This document shows, piece by piece, positions 1 to 5,389 of a DNA stretch of 7,691 bases. The position numbers were made by a program, and so were the translations under genes. A model generated the notes under the pieces. It was not told the origin of the DNA. It did no database searches and worked only from the letters and a program-made list of their open reading frames with translations. How positions within the stretch are numbered: position 1 is the stretch's first letter; each line of letters opens with the position of its first letter. Source of the stretch: Clostridium sp. 28_12 (GTDB lineage Bacteria; Bacillota; Clostridia; TANB77; CAG-508). The stretch is taken from NCBI GenBank assembly GCA_001916055.1, contig MNRR01000049.1, positions 1-7,691 on the forward strand. The letters are read 5' to 3'.

Positions 1-315
1 TGCATATACTGGGTCTAATGCATGTTCTGCATCTATAAATGCTGCTTCTCCACCTGTTTTTTGTGCTTCTGCTATTACGTGTAATGCTAAAGTTGTTTTT
101 CCTGATGATTCTGGACCATATATTTCTATAATTCTTCCTCTTGGTACTCCTCCTATTCCTAATGCTATGTCTAAGCTTAATGCACCTGTTGGAATTGCTT
201 CTATTTCCATCGCTTTAAATTCGCCTAATTTCATTACTGAACCTTTTCCGAATTGTTTCTCTATTTGGCTCATTGCCACTTCTAACGCTTTTCTTTTTTC
301 TACGTTTTCTTCCAT
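1..315 (-). CDS. recA: Recombinase RecA, N-terminal 105 residues (cut by left window edge)
   Basis: RecA forms ATP-dependent filaments on single-stranded DNA, catalyses strand exchange and triggers LexA self-cleavage. The visible part runs from an ATG at 315 to the window edge with no stop. It shows the N-terminal polymerisation helix (about residues 6-25, with QIEKQFGKGSVM), the conserved IPTGALSLDIALGIGG stretch (41-56), the Walker A motif GPESSGKT (67-74) and the FIDAEHALDP segment (93-102), whose Glu97 corresponds to the catalytic glutamate of E. coli RecA. The start is supported by a strong AGGAGGA ribosome site at 321-330. The rest of the ATPase core, the DNA-binding loops and the C-terminal domain lie outside the window. 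It is the last minus-strand gene of the ymdB-spoVS-binding protein series but has its own promoter and a candidate LexA box. Family assignment is essentially certain. Confidence 0.98.
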   Translation of the reverse strand, partial: MEENVEKRKALEVAMSQIEKQFGKGSVMKLGEFKAMEIEAIPTGALSLDIALGIGGVPRGRIIEIYGPESSGKTTLALHVIAEAQKTGGEAAFIDAEHALDPVYA

Positions 316-338
316 GTAATTCTTCCTCCTAATTTATA

Positions 339-352
339 TAAACTTTTGTTCG
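339..352 (-). promoter_or_regulatory. Candidate LexA operator (SOS box) of recA
   Basis: The minus strand reads CGAACAAAAGTTTA. This matches the Gram-positive SOS consensus CGAACRNRYGTTYG at 12 of 14 positions; the left half-site CGAAC is perfect, and the mismatches are the A in place of Y before GTT and the final G. It sits between the -10 element and the ribosome binding site, where LexA would block transcription, and recA is a classical LexA target in Firmicutes. The position and the gene identity support it; the imperfect right half lowers certainty. Confidence 0.7.
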
Positions 353-360
353 ATATCTAT

Positions 361-389
361 ACTATATATCTTATCTTTTCTTTTGTCAA
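361..389 (-). promoter_or_regulatory. sigma-A-type promoter of recA
   Basis: Read on the minus strand there is a perfect -35 TTGACA (384-389), a 17-bp spacer and a -10 TATAGT (361-366, 5 of 6 to consensus). The promoter starts only 9 bp after the stop codon of the upstream binding-protein gene, and I see no terminator hairpin between them, so recA could be transcribed both from here and by read-through. The candidate LexA box lies just downstream of the -10, over the expected transcription start. Confidence 0.85.
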
Positions 390-397
390 GCAATTTT

Positions 398-1966
398 TTA
401 ATTTTTATACCAATTATTGATGTCTATAAAAATATTATACCAATTGGCACATATATTTCCTTTAAGTGTCCAACTACTATTAACAGCATAATAACTGCTG
501 TATAATCCTATATAAGGTTGTTGTTCATTAAATATTTCACGTATTCTTTTATATTTTTCTTTTAACAAATCTTCTTTAGTTATATTTTTTACTTCTGCTA
601 ACAAATTGTTTAATTCTTCATTATCAAAGTTGCATGAATTAATATATGTTTCAATGCTTGGATTTGCTGAAAGTGTTGTGCCTGTTATTATTGCATCATA
701 ATTTTTGTTTTGTAAATAGCTTTGATATTGGTTATCACTTGCTTTTATAACTGTTACATCTATTCCTATATTAGCTAAATCTGCTTTTATCATATCTGCT
801 ACTGTTACTCTATTTGTGTTTGAAGCTTGCACAACTAATCTAAAATATAATGTTCTTGTATAATAATTTTCTGTTTTTTGCCATCTATTATATTTGAATT
901 CCCATCCATTTTGTTCTAGCACTTGTTTTGCTAATTCAGGATTATACGAATTGTCTCCTGATTCACCTTTTAGCCAACTTCCATAATCTAATGAATAATC
1001 CGTAACTTTATATTTATTATTGTAAATTGATGATACTATATTTTGTCTATTAATTGCATGTGCTAATGCGCTTCTTACTTCTGTATTTGCCAATATCTGA
1101 TTTTGTGTATTTAATGCTAAATAGTCAAATTCTCTTCCTGCTACTTCTTGCTTGTTATACCCAATTGTTCCTATATAACTATCTACTGATATATTATTTG
1201 TTGTTACAATATCTATTTTTCCTAATTTAAATGCATTATAAAGTTCCCCAAGACTTGCATATTTAGTTATTGTTATTGTTTCTAATGTTAAATTGTCTCT
1301 TGTATATTTATCATTTTTGTTTAAAACAATTTTATCATTGTCATTTTCAACTATTTTATATTTTCCTGTTCCTACTGGTGCATTATTTTTTTCTGTTGTT
1401 AAAAAGTCTTGTCCTTCATAATATGCTTTACTCATTATAGGAAATATTAAGTCATACTCAAAAAATGGAATTTCGTGATCAAGTGTTATTTGAATTGTAT
1501 CACTATCAATTTTATCGACCCCAATTATGTATTGAACATTGCTTCCATATATTGATGGAATTTGTTTTAATAAGTCTATTGTAAATGTAACATCATCTGT
1601 TGTAAATTGAGTTCCATCTGACCATTTTACATCATTTCTTATTTTTATAAGGTATGTTGTAGCACTTGTTTTGGCCCAGTCACTTGCTAGACATTTTTGT
1701 AATTTGTATTCAGAGTCTAATTCAAATAATGGTTCATAAATTATTCTTGATATTTCTTGTACATGCTTGTTTTGACTTAATATAGGATTTATTGTATCAA
1801 ATGATGCTACTCCTAATGTCATGTCTTTTATTACTTCTTCGTCCGTACTTACTTTTGGTTGCTCTTCTTCTTTTTGGTTTTCTTTTTCATTTACCTTGTG
1901 AATTACTGCAATCATTACTAATATTATGAATATTATAAATACATATTTTATCCAATTTCCTTTCAA
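398..1966 (-). CDS. Membrane-anchored solute-binding protein, oligopeptide/nickel family (SBP_bac_5)
   Basis: A 522-residue extracytoplasmic binding protein of the OppA/DppA type (SBP_bac_5), the substrate receptor for peptide or related ABC importers. Family features are the INPILSQN region (59-66), IIYEPLFELD (75-84) and KWSDGTQFTTDDVTFT (114-129), which corresponds to the usual 'DG-pl-tA-DV' motif, followed by a full-length two-lobe domain to about residue 510. The N-terminus has a short basic stretch, one hydrophobic segment (8-22) and a charged Glu/Lys linker (23-48). There is no lipobox cysteine, unlike most clostridial homologues, so it is probably held by an uncleaved transmembrane anchor. 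The start is TTG at 1966, chosen because a GAGGTG ribosome site lies 5 nt upstream; the next in-frame ATG would cut the anchor. No permease or ATPase gene adjoins, so it is an orphan receptor and its ligand is unknown. It lies between spoVS and recA with its own promoter. Confidence 0.88.
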   Translation of the reverse strand: MKGNWIKYVFIIFIILVMIAVIHKVNEKENQKEEEQPKVSTDEEVIKDMTLGVASFDTINPILSQNKHVQEISRIIYEPLFELDSEYKLQKCLASDWAKTSATTYLIKIRNDVKWSDGTQFTTDDVTFTIDLLKQIPSIYGSNVQYIIGVDKIDSDTIQITLDHEIPFFEYDLIFPIMSKAYYEGQDFLTTEKNNAPVGTGKYKIVENDNDKIVLNKNDKYTRDNLTLETITITKYASLGELYNAFKLGKIDIVTTNNISVDSYIGTIGYNKQEVAGREFDYLALNTQNQILANTEVRSALAHAINRQNIVSSIYNNKYKVTDYSLDYGSWLKGESGDNSYNPELAKQVLEQNGWEFKYNRWQKTENYYTRTLYFRLVVQASNTNRVTVADMIKADLANIGIDVTVIKASDNQYQSYLQNKNYDAIITGTTLSANPSIETYINSCNFDNEELNNLLAEVKNITKEDLLKEKYKRIREIFNEQQPYIGLYSSYYAVNSSWTLKGNICANWYNIFIDINNWYKN

Positions 1967-1971
1967 AATAC

Positions 1972-1977
1972 CACCTC
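1972..1977 (-). promoter_or_regulatory. Ribosome binding site that fixes the TTG start at 1966
   Basis: The minus strand reads GAGGTG, a perfect complement to the end of 16S rRNA (anti-SD CACCUC), 5 nt before the TTG codon at 1966. It supports the TTG start of the solute-binding protein over the ATG at codon 18, which lies inside the hydrophobic anchor. Confidence 0.75.
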
Positions 1978-1989
1978 ATTACTTTTGTA

Positions 1990-2018
1990 ATAATATATCA
2001 TTATAGCGTTTTTTTCAA
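1990..2018 (-). promoter_or_regulatory. Candidate promoter of the solute-binding protein gene
   Basis: On the minus strand: -35 TTGAAA (2013-2018), 17-bp spacer, -10 TATTAT (1990-1995), each 5 of 6 to sigma-A consensus. A perfect TATAAT also occurs at 2000-2005, but 17 bp upstream of it there is only ATAAAA, so it lacks a good -35. Either -10 would leave a short leader before the TTG start. The promoter follows the spoVS terminator, so this gene is probably a separate unit. Confidence 0.6.
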
Positions 2019-2039
2019 GACTTTTTATAAATTTTGCAC

Positions 2040-2066
2040 AAAAAGGGAGCACTAAAAAATGCCCCC
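2040..2066 (-). terminator. Intrinsic terminator after spoVS
   Basis: On the minus strand GGGGGCA (2060-2066) pairs with TGCTCCC (2045-2051), 7 bp with one G-U wobble, across an 8-nt loop TTTTTTAG, followed directly by five T (2040-2044). It begins 22 bp after the spoVS stop codon and closes the ymdB-spoVS unit. Confidence 0.88.
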
Positions 2067-2087
2067 AAACATTATTAACTTATTCAT

Positions 2088-2351
2088 TTATTTTCTTGAT
2101 TCTACAATCAATTTTATTCCTGTTCTGTCTTCTCCTTCAACCTCTACCTCAGCAAATGCTGGTATACATACTAGGTCAACTCCTGCTGGTGCTACAAATC
2201 CTCTTGCTATTGCTACTGCCTTTACTGCTTGATTTAAGGCTCCTGCTCCTATTGCTTGCATTTCTGCCTTTTGTGATTCTTTTACTAATCCAGCGATAGC
2301 TCCTGCTACTGAATTTGGATTAGATTTTGATGAAATTTTTAAAATTTCCAT
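2088..2351 (-). CDS. spoVS: Stage V sporulation protein S (SpoVS)
   Basis: An 87-residue protein of the SpoVS family, which in Bacillus subtilis is 86 residues and required for progress through stage V of sporulation (coat assembly, heat resistance). The fold resembles Alba-type nucleic-acid-binding proteins, but the molecular target is not settled. Recognition is by near-identity over the whole length: MEILKISSKSNPNSVAGAIA at the N-terminus, then the invariant core AIGAGALNQAVKAVAIARGF (residues 33-52), VAPAGVDLVCIPAFAE, and RTGIKLIVESRK at the end. The ATG at 2351 has an AGGAGG site at 2359-2364. It follows the YmdB gene by 129 bp, the same order as in Bacillus, with its own promoter and upstream TGTCGAA motifs in the gap. 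SpoVS also occurs in some non-sporulating bacteria, so it suggests sporulation but does not prove it. Confidence 0.97.
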   Translation of the reverse strand: MEILKISSKSNPNSVAGAIAGLVKESQKAEMQAIGAGALNQAVKAVAIARGFVAPAGVDLVCIPAFAEVEVEGEDRTGIKLIVESRK

Positions 2352-2399
2352 TTTTCTGCCTCCTATAATTTAATTTTTGTTGCAACGTTTACATTTTGT

Positions 2400-2428
2400 A
2401 TTTTACAACATTTGGTAATCTTTGTCTA
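2400..2428 (-). promoter_or_regulatory. sigma-A-type promoter of spoVS
   Basis: On the minus strand: -35 TAGACA (2423-2428, 5 of 6), 17-bp spacer, -10 TAAAAT (2400-2405, 5 of 6). It would give a leader of about 40 nt. It lies inside the ymdB-spoVS gap, so spoVS can be expressed alone as well as by read-through from ymdB. Bacillus spoVS is sigma-H dependent; I see no convincing sigma-H promoter here. Confidence 0.65.
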
Positions 2429-2454
2429 GGCAATATTGGAAATTTTTTCAAGTT

Positions 2455-2473
2455 TTCGTCGCAAGATTCGACA
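2455..2473 (-). promoter_or_regulatory. Candidate Spo0A boxes upstream of spoVS
   Basis: On the minus strand a perfect TGTCGAA (2467-2473) matches the Spo0A box consensus TGNCGAA. A second, 6-of-7 match CGACGAA lies at 2455-2461, starting 12 bp further on in the same direction. They sit between the ymdB stop codon and the spoVS promoter, with the nearer box 26 bp upstream of its -35. The 12-bp rather than 10-bp offset makes cooperative tandem binding less certain here. Confidence 0.45.
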
Positions 2474-2480
2474 GTTTTTA

Positions 2481-3254
2481 TTATTTTATAAAGATTCTTT
2501 TGACTTCAGTCACCTTATTTGTTTCATCATCTATTTCAAATTCAACTGCATTAAAAATACATTCGCCTTCTGCCAATTTGTATTTTTCAGGAAGTGTTGT
2601 TTCAAATCTTTTAAGTGATGCACTTATATCCATTCCTATTACTGAATCTTTTGGTCCTGTCATTCCTAAATCTGTTATATATGCTGTTCCATTTGGTAAT
2701 ATTTGCTCATCTGCTGTTTGCACATGTGTATGTGTTCCCCATAATGCAGTGATTTTTCCATCTAAAAATCTTCCCATTGCTATTTTTTCTGCTGTTGCTT
2801 CTGCATGAAAATCTATGAATATCATATCTACTTTTCCTTGTAATTCATCAATCATTTCTTTTGCCATTATAAATGGATTTTCTGTAAGTATGTTTAAGTC
2901 TACTCTTCCCATAAGATTCATTACAGCAATTTTTTTACCTTTACATTCATATATTCCTAATCCTTTACCTACAACACCTTTTGGATAATTTGCAGGTCTT
3001 AAAAGTTGCGAATGGTCTATAAATTTAAATATGTCTTTTTTCCCCCATGTGTGGTTTCCCATTGTTACTACATCTGTCCCAGCTTCTAATAAATCTTTAA
3101 AGTTTCTTTCTAATAGTCCCATTCCTCCTGCAGCATTTTCTCCATTTGTTACCACAAAATCTATTTCATCACTTTTTTTTAAATCAGGTAATATTCCTTT
3201 TAATTTTCTTACACCTGCTTCTCCAACAATATCTCCTACTGCTAATACTTTCAC
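2481..3254 (-). CDS. ymdB: YmdB-family metallophosphoesterase (2',3'-cyclic nucleotide phosphodiesterase)
   Basis: A 257-residue cytoplasmic calcineurin-like phosphodiesterase; the Bacillus subtilis homologue YmdB is 264 residues, cleaves cyclic nucleotides in vitro (2',3'-cAMP) and influences the choice between motility and biofilm. The dinuclear metal site residues are all present at the same numbers as in Bacillus: Asp8 (AVGDIVG), Glu39 and Asn40 (NGENAAGG), Asn67 and His68 (MGNHTWG), His150 (DFHAEATAEK), and His175 and His177 (GTHTHVQTADE). It therefore looks catalytically intact. The start is GTG at 3254, with AGAAGGA at 3261-3267 placed 6 nt upstream. It precedes spoVS, as in Bacillus, where rny comes first; rny is absent here. 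Two tandem promoters and a pair of Spo0A-like boxes precede it, and no terminator separates it from spoVS. Family identity is certain; the cellular role in this organism is inferred. Confidence 0.95.
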   Translation of the reverse strand: MKVLAVGDIVGEAGVRKLKGILPDLKKSDEIDFVVTNGENAAGGMGLLERNFKDLLEAGTDVVTMGNHTWGKKDIFKFIDHSQLLRPANYPKGVVGKGLGIYECKGKKIAVMNLMGRVDLNILTENPFIMAKEMIDELQGKVDMIFIDFHAEATAEKIAMGRFLDGKITALWGTHTHVQTADEQILPNGTAYITDLGMTGPKDSVIGMDISASLKRFETTLPEKYKLAEGECIFNAVEFEIDDETNKVTEVKRIFIK

Positions 3255-3294
3255 TTATTTTCCTTCTTTCTTTTTATTTTAAACTCTGGTTTTT

Positions 3295-3323
3295 ATTTTA
3301 ACATTTTCCATGGATATAGTCAA
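3295..3323 (-). promoter_or_regulatory. Proximal promoter (P2) of ymdB, extended -10
   Basis: On the minus strand: -35 TTGACT (3318-3323, 5 of 6), 17-bp spacer, -10 TAAAAT (3295-3300, 5 of 6) preceded by TGT, giving an extended -10. It would leave a leader of roughly 34 nt before the GTG start. A perfect 14-bp AT palindrome (3336-3349) lies just upstream of the -35 and may act as an UP element. Confidence 0.75.
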
Positions 3324-3358
3324 GAATGGTCTGATATAAAAATTTTTATTGCGCCTCT

Positions 3359-3388
3359 ATTATACTGTGTTTCCTTACTTTATGTCAA
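3359..3388 (-). promoter_or_regulatory. Distal promoter (P1) of ymdB
   Basis: On the minus strand: perfect -35 TTGACA (3383-3388), 18-bp spacer, perfect -10 TATAAT (3359-3364). It lies about 65 bp upstream of P2, would give a leader of about 100 nt, and has the tandem TGTCGA(A/T) motifs 10 bp upstream of its -35. Confidence 0.8.
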
Positions 3389-3397
3389 GAAAAATCG

Positions 3398-3414
3398 TTC
3401 GACATAAATCGACA
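3398..3414 (-). promoter_or_regulatory. Candidate tandem Spo0A boxes between ymdB and asd
   Basis: The minus strand carries TGTCGAT (3408-3414, 6 of 7) and TGTCGAA (3398-3404, perfect) in the same direction, offset by exactly 10 bp. Head-to-tail TGNCGAA motifs one helical turn apart are the known arrangement for a Spo0A dimer. They lie just upstream of the ymdB P1 -35, an activator position, and about 60 bp from the asd start. The site is predicted from motif and spacing only. Confidence 0.55.
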
Positions 3415-3473
3415 ATTGTTGCAGTAATATTATTTTGACTTATGAATATATTGTTTTTAAGAAAGGACTGATT

Positions 3474-4469
3474 ATGAAAAATTATAAATTAGCACTTGTA
3501 GGTGCAACTGGTTTAGTTGGTAGAACCGCTTTAAAAATTTTAGAAGAGAAACATCTTCCAAATTTTGAATATTCGCTTTTTAGTTCTAATAAATCCGCTG
3601 GAACTAAACTAAATTTTCTTGGCAAAGATTATATAGTTAAAGAATTAAAAGATGACTCTTTTGATGAGGGTTTTGACTTTGCAATTTTTTCTGCTGGTGG
3701 TGAAACTTCTAAGCATTTTGCTCCAATTGCAGCTTCCAAAGGTTGTATAGTAATAGATAACAGTAGTACTTTTAGAATGGATGATGATGTTCCTTTAATT
3801 GTTCCCGAGGTAAATTTTCAAGATGTTACATCCCACCATAACATAATTGCAAATCCTAATTGTTCTACAATTCAAGCTGTTGTTGCACTAAAGCCTTTAG
3901 ATGATAATTTCAAAATAAAAAGAATTGTTTATTCTACATATCAAGCAGTTTCAGGAGCTGGTAAACTTGGATTAGAAGATTTGGAAAATGGCCGAAAAAA
4001 GCTAGATAAACCTTTACTGAAATTTCCTCATCCTATTTATGATAATTGTTTACCACATATTGATGTTTTTCTTCTTAACAGATATACAAAAGAGGAAATG
4101 AAAATGATTAATGAAACTCGTAAAATCTTAGGTCATCCAAATTTACCAATTACTGCAACAACTGTTAGAGTTCCCGTACAAAACTGCCATGGCGAAAGTA
4201 TCAATGTTGAATTGGAAAAAGATTTTTCTATAAATGAAATTATATCAATTTTGAAGAATTCTCCTGGCATAATCGTAGAAGATGAACCAAACAAAAATCT
4301 ATATCCTATGTCTTCTACTTCTGTTGGGCATGATGAAGTCTTTGTAGGTAGAATCAGAAAAGATTTTAGTGTAAAACATGGTATTAATATGTGGGTCGTT
4401 GCTGATAATCTTAGAAAAGGTGCTGCCAGTAATGCTATTCAGATTATGGAAAGGATGATTGAACAATGA
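3474..4469 (+). CDS. asd: Aspartate-semialdehyde dehydrogenase
   Basis: A 331-residue cytoplasmic enzyme that reduces L-aspartyl-4-phosphate to aspartate semialdehyde with NADPH, the branch point to lysine/diaminopimelate and to threonine/methionine. The N-terminal nucleotide-binding motif is GATGLVG (residues 10-16); DNSSTFRM (95-102) lines the active site. The catalytic nucleophile is Cys130 in NPNCSTIQ, with Gln157 (TYQAVSGAGK) and His239 (VRVPVQNCHGES) as further active-site residues. I chose the ATG at 3474 because AAAGGA ends 6 nt upstream; an in-frame TTG at 3435 would add 13 residues with no homology value and no ribosome site. Its stop overlaps the dapA start (ATGA), so the two are translationally coupled. 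I see no lysine riboswitch or strong promoter in the short leader; a weak TCGACA-16-TATTTT pair at 3409-3436 overlaps the Spo0A-like boxes. The kinase step (lysC) is not adjacent. Confidence 0.96.
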   Translation: MKNYKLALVGATGLVGRTALKILEEKHLPNFEYSLFSSNKSAGTKLNFLGKDYIVKELKDDSFDEGFDFAIFSAGGETSKHFAPIAASKGCIVIDNSSTFRMDDDVPLIVPEVNFQDVTSHHNIIANPNCSTIQAVVALKPLDDNFKIKRIVYSTYQAVSGAGKLGLEDLENGRKKLDKPLLKFPHPIYDNCLPHIDVFLLNRYTKEEMKMINETRKILGHPNLPITATTVRVPVQNCHGESINVELEKDFSINEIISILKNSPGIIVEDEPNKNLYPMSSTSVGHDEVFVGRIRKDFSVKHGINMWVVADNLRKGAASNAIQIMERMIEQ

Positions 4470-5353
4470 AAAAATGCTTATTTACAGGTGTTGCCACAGC
4501 TCTTGCAACACCATTTAATGAAACAGGAGTTAATATTAATGAATTCAAAAAATTTATTCAATTTCAAATCTCTTCTGGTGTCGATGCTATTGTAGTATGT
4601 GGTACAACTGGTGAATCTAGTACTATGTCTAAAGCCGAAAAAAATGATGCTATTGCTTGTGCAATAGAGACAGTTGACTCTAGTGAACGCAAAATTCCTA
4701 TAATTGTAGGTACTGGTTCGAATAACACAGCATCTGCAATTGAAATGTCTATTGAAGCTGAAAAGCTTGGAGCTGATGGACTTTTAGTTGTAACGCCATA
4801 TTATAATAAAACTACTCAAAAAGGATTAATTTCTCATTTTAGAAATATTGCAAATTCCGTTTCTTTGCCTATTATCTTGTATAATGTTCCAAGTAGAACT
4901 AGTATGAATATTCTGCCTGAAACTGTTTTAGAGTTATCTAAAATTGATAATATTGTTGGAATTAAAGAAGCTAGTGGCAATATATCTCAAGTTGCAAAAA
5001 TTGCTTCTTTGTGTGGAGATGATTTTGCAATATATTCTGGCAATGATGATCAGATTTGCCCTATTCTTTCTCTTGGTGGAAAAGGTGTTATTTCTGTTTT
5101 ATCTAATGTTGCGCCAAAACTTGCTTGTAGTATTACCAATTCTTTCTTTAAAAAGGCTACAGATGAAGCTTGTTTTTACCAACTTCAGGCTATGCCTTTA
5201 ATTGAAGCTTTATTTGCTGAGACTAATCCTATTCCTATTAAATCTGCAATTAATATGCTTGGTTTTGATTTTGGAGTTCCTAGGCTTCCTTTAGTTGAAT
5301 GTTCTGCTAACTTAAAGAATAAAATCAGACAAATTTATGATACCACAAAATAA
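4466..5353 (+). CDS. dapA: 4-hydroxy-tetrahydrodipicolinate synthase
   Basis: A 295-residue TIM-barrel lyase that condenses pyruvate with aspartate semialdehyde, the first committed step toward diaminopimelate, lysine and, in spore formers, dipicolinate. It is full length for the family (about 290-300). Key residues by comparison with the E. coli enzyme are Thr47 and Thr48 in the GTTGES signature (46-51), Tyr113 in TPYYNKTTQKG, Tyr139 and Arg144 in LYNVPSRTS, and the Schiff-base Lys167 in GIKEASGN. All are present, so it should be active. The substrate is made by the preceding gene, asd, with which it shares ATGA at 4466-4469; an AAAGGA lies somewhat far upstream, consistent with translational coupling. 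The stop codon is inside the terminator stem that ends the operon. Related aldolases (N-acetylneuraminate lyase, KDG aldolase) share the fold, but the asd partner and the residues favour DapA. Confidence 0.96.
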   Translation: MKKCLFTGVATALATPFNETGVNINEFKKFIQFQISSGVDAIVVCGTTGESSTMSKAEKNDAIACAIETVDSSERKIPIIVGTGSNNTASAIEMSIEAEKLGADGLLVVTPYYNKTTQKGLISHFRNIANSVSLPIILYNVPSRTSMNILPETVLELSKIDNIVGIKEASGNISQVAKIASLCGDDFAIYSGNDDQICPILSLGGKGVISVLSNVAPKLACSITNSFFKKATDEACFYQLQAMPLIEALFAETNPIPIKSAINMLGFDFGVPRLPLVECSANLKNKIRQIYDTTK

Positions 5354-5384
5354 AACGGACTTTGGAATGTCCGTTTTATTTTTC
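5347..5384. terminator. Bidirectional intrinsic terminator between dapA and the CmpB-family gene
   Basis: A 10-bp perfect stem TAAAACGGAC (5351-5360) and GTCCGTTTTA (5369-5378) encloses an 8-nt loop. Flanking A and T runs (5347-5350 and 5379-5383) extend it to about 14 bp and supply a T tract in both directions. The dapA stop codon (5351-5353) is the base of the stem. On the other strand the gene ending at 5390 converges on it, so one hairpin can serve both units. Confidence 0.92.
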
Positions 5385-5389
5385 TTTAT

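Larger units (their letters stand above)
3255..3473. other. Divergent intergenic region between ymdB and asd
   Basis: This 219-bp gap contains two minus-strand sigma-A-like promoters for ymdB, a 14-bp AT palindrome (3336-3349) and the tandem Spo0A-like boxes. On the plus strand only a weak promoter candidate for asd is visible. No open reading frame with a ribosome site, no hairpin leader and no structured RNA was recognised in it. Confidence 0.7.

Noticed and set aside
2096..2299. Leu-rich plus-strand open frame opposite spoVS
   Set aside because: Antisense to a nearly invariant SpoVS sequence; the Leu richness comes from reading Ala/Glu codons backwards.
2379..2386. 8-bp palindrome GTTGCAAC in the spoVS leader as an operator
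   Set aside because: Too short to be significant alone; an 8-bp stretch TTGTTGCA is shared with the asd leader (3416-3423), but this is likely chance in AT-rich DNA.
2422..2808. Plus-strand open frame opposite ymdB
   Set aside because: It is antisense to a gene whose catalytic residues are all conserved, has no ribosome site and resembles no protein; it is a shadow of the coding strand.
3336..3349. 14-bp AT palindrome as a terminator or protein-binding site
   Set aside because: It contains only A and T and would not form a stable hairpin; at most an UP element for the ymdB promoter.
3435..3473. In-frame TTG start 13 codons upstream of asd
   Set aside because: No ribosome site precedes it, whereas the ATG at 3474 has AAAGGA at good spacing and begins right before the conserved nucleotide-binding strand.
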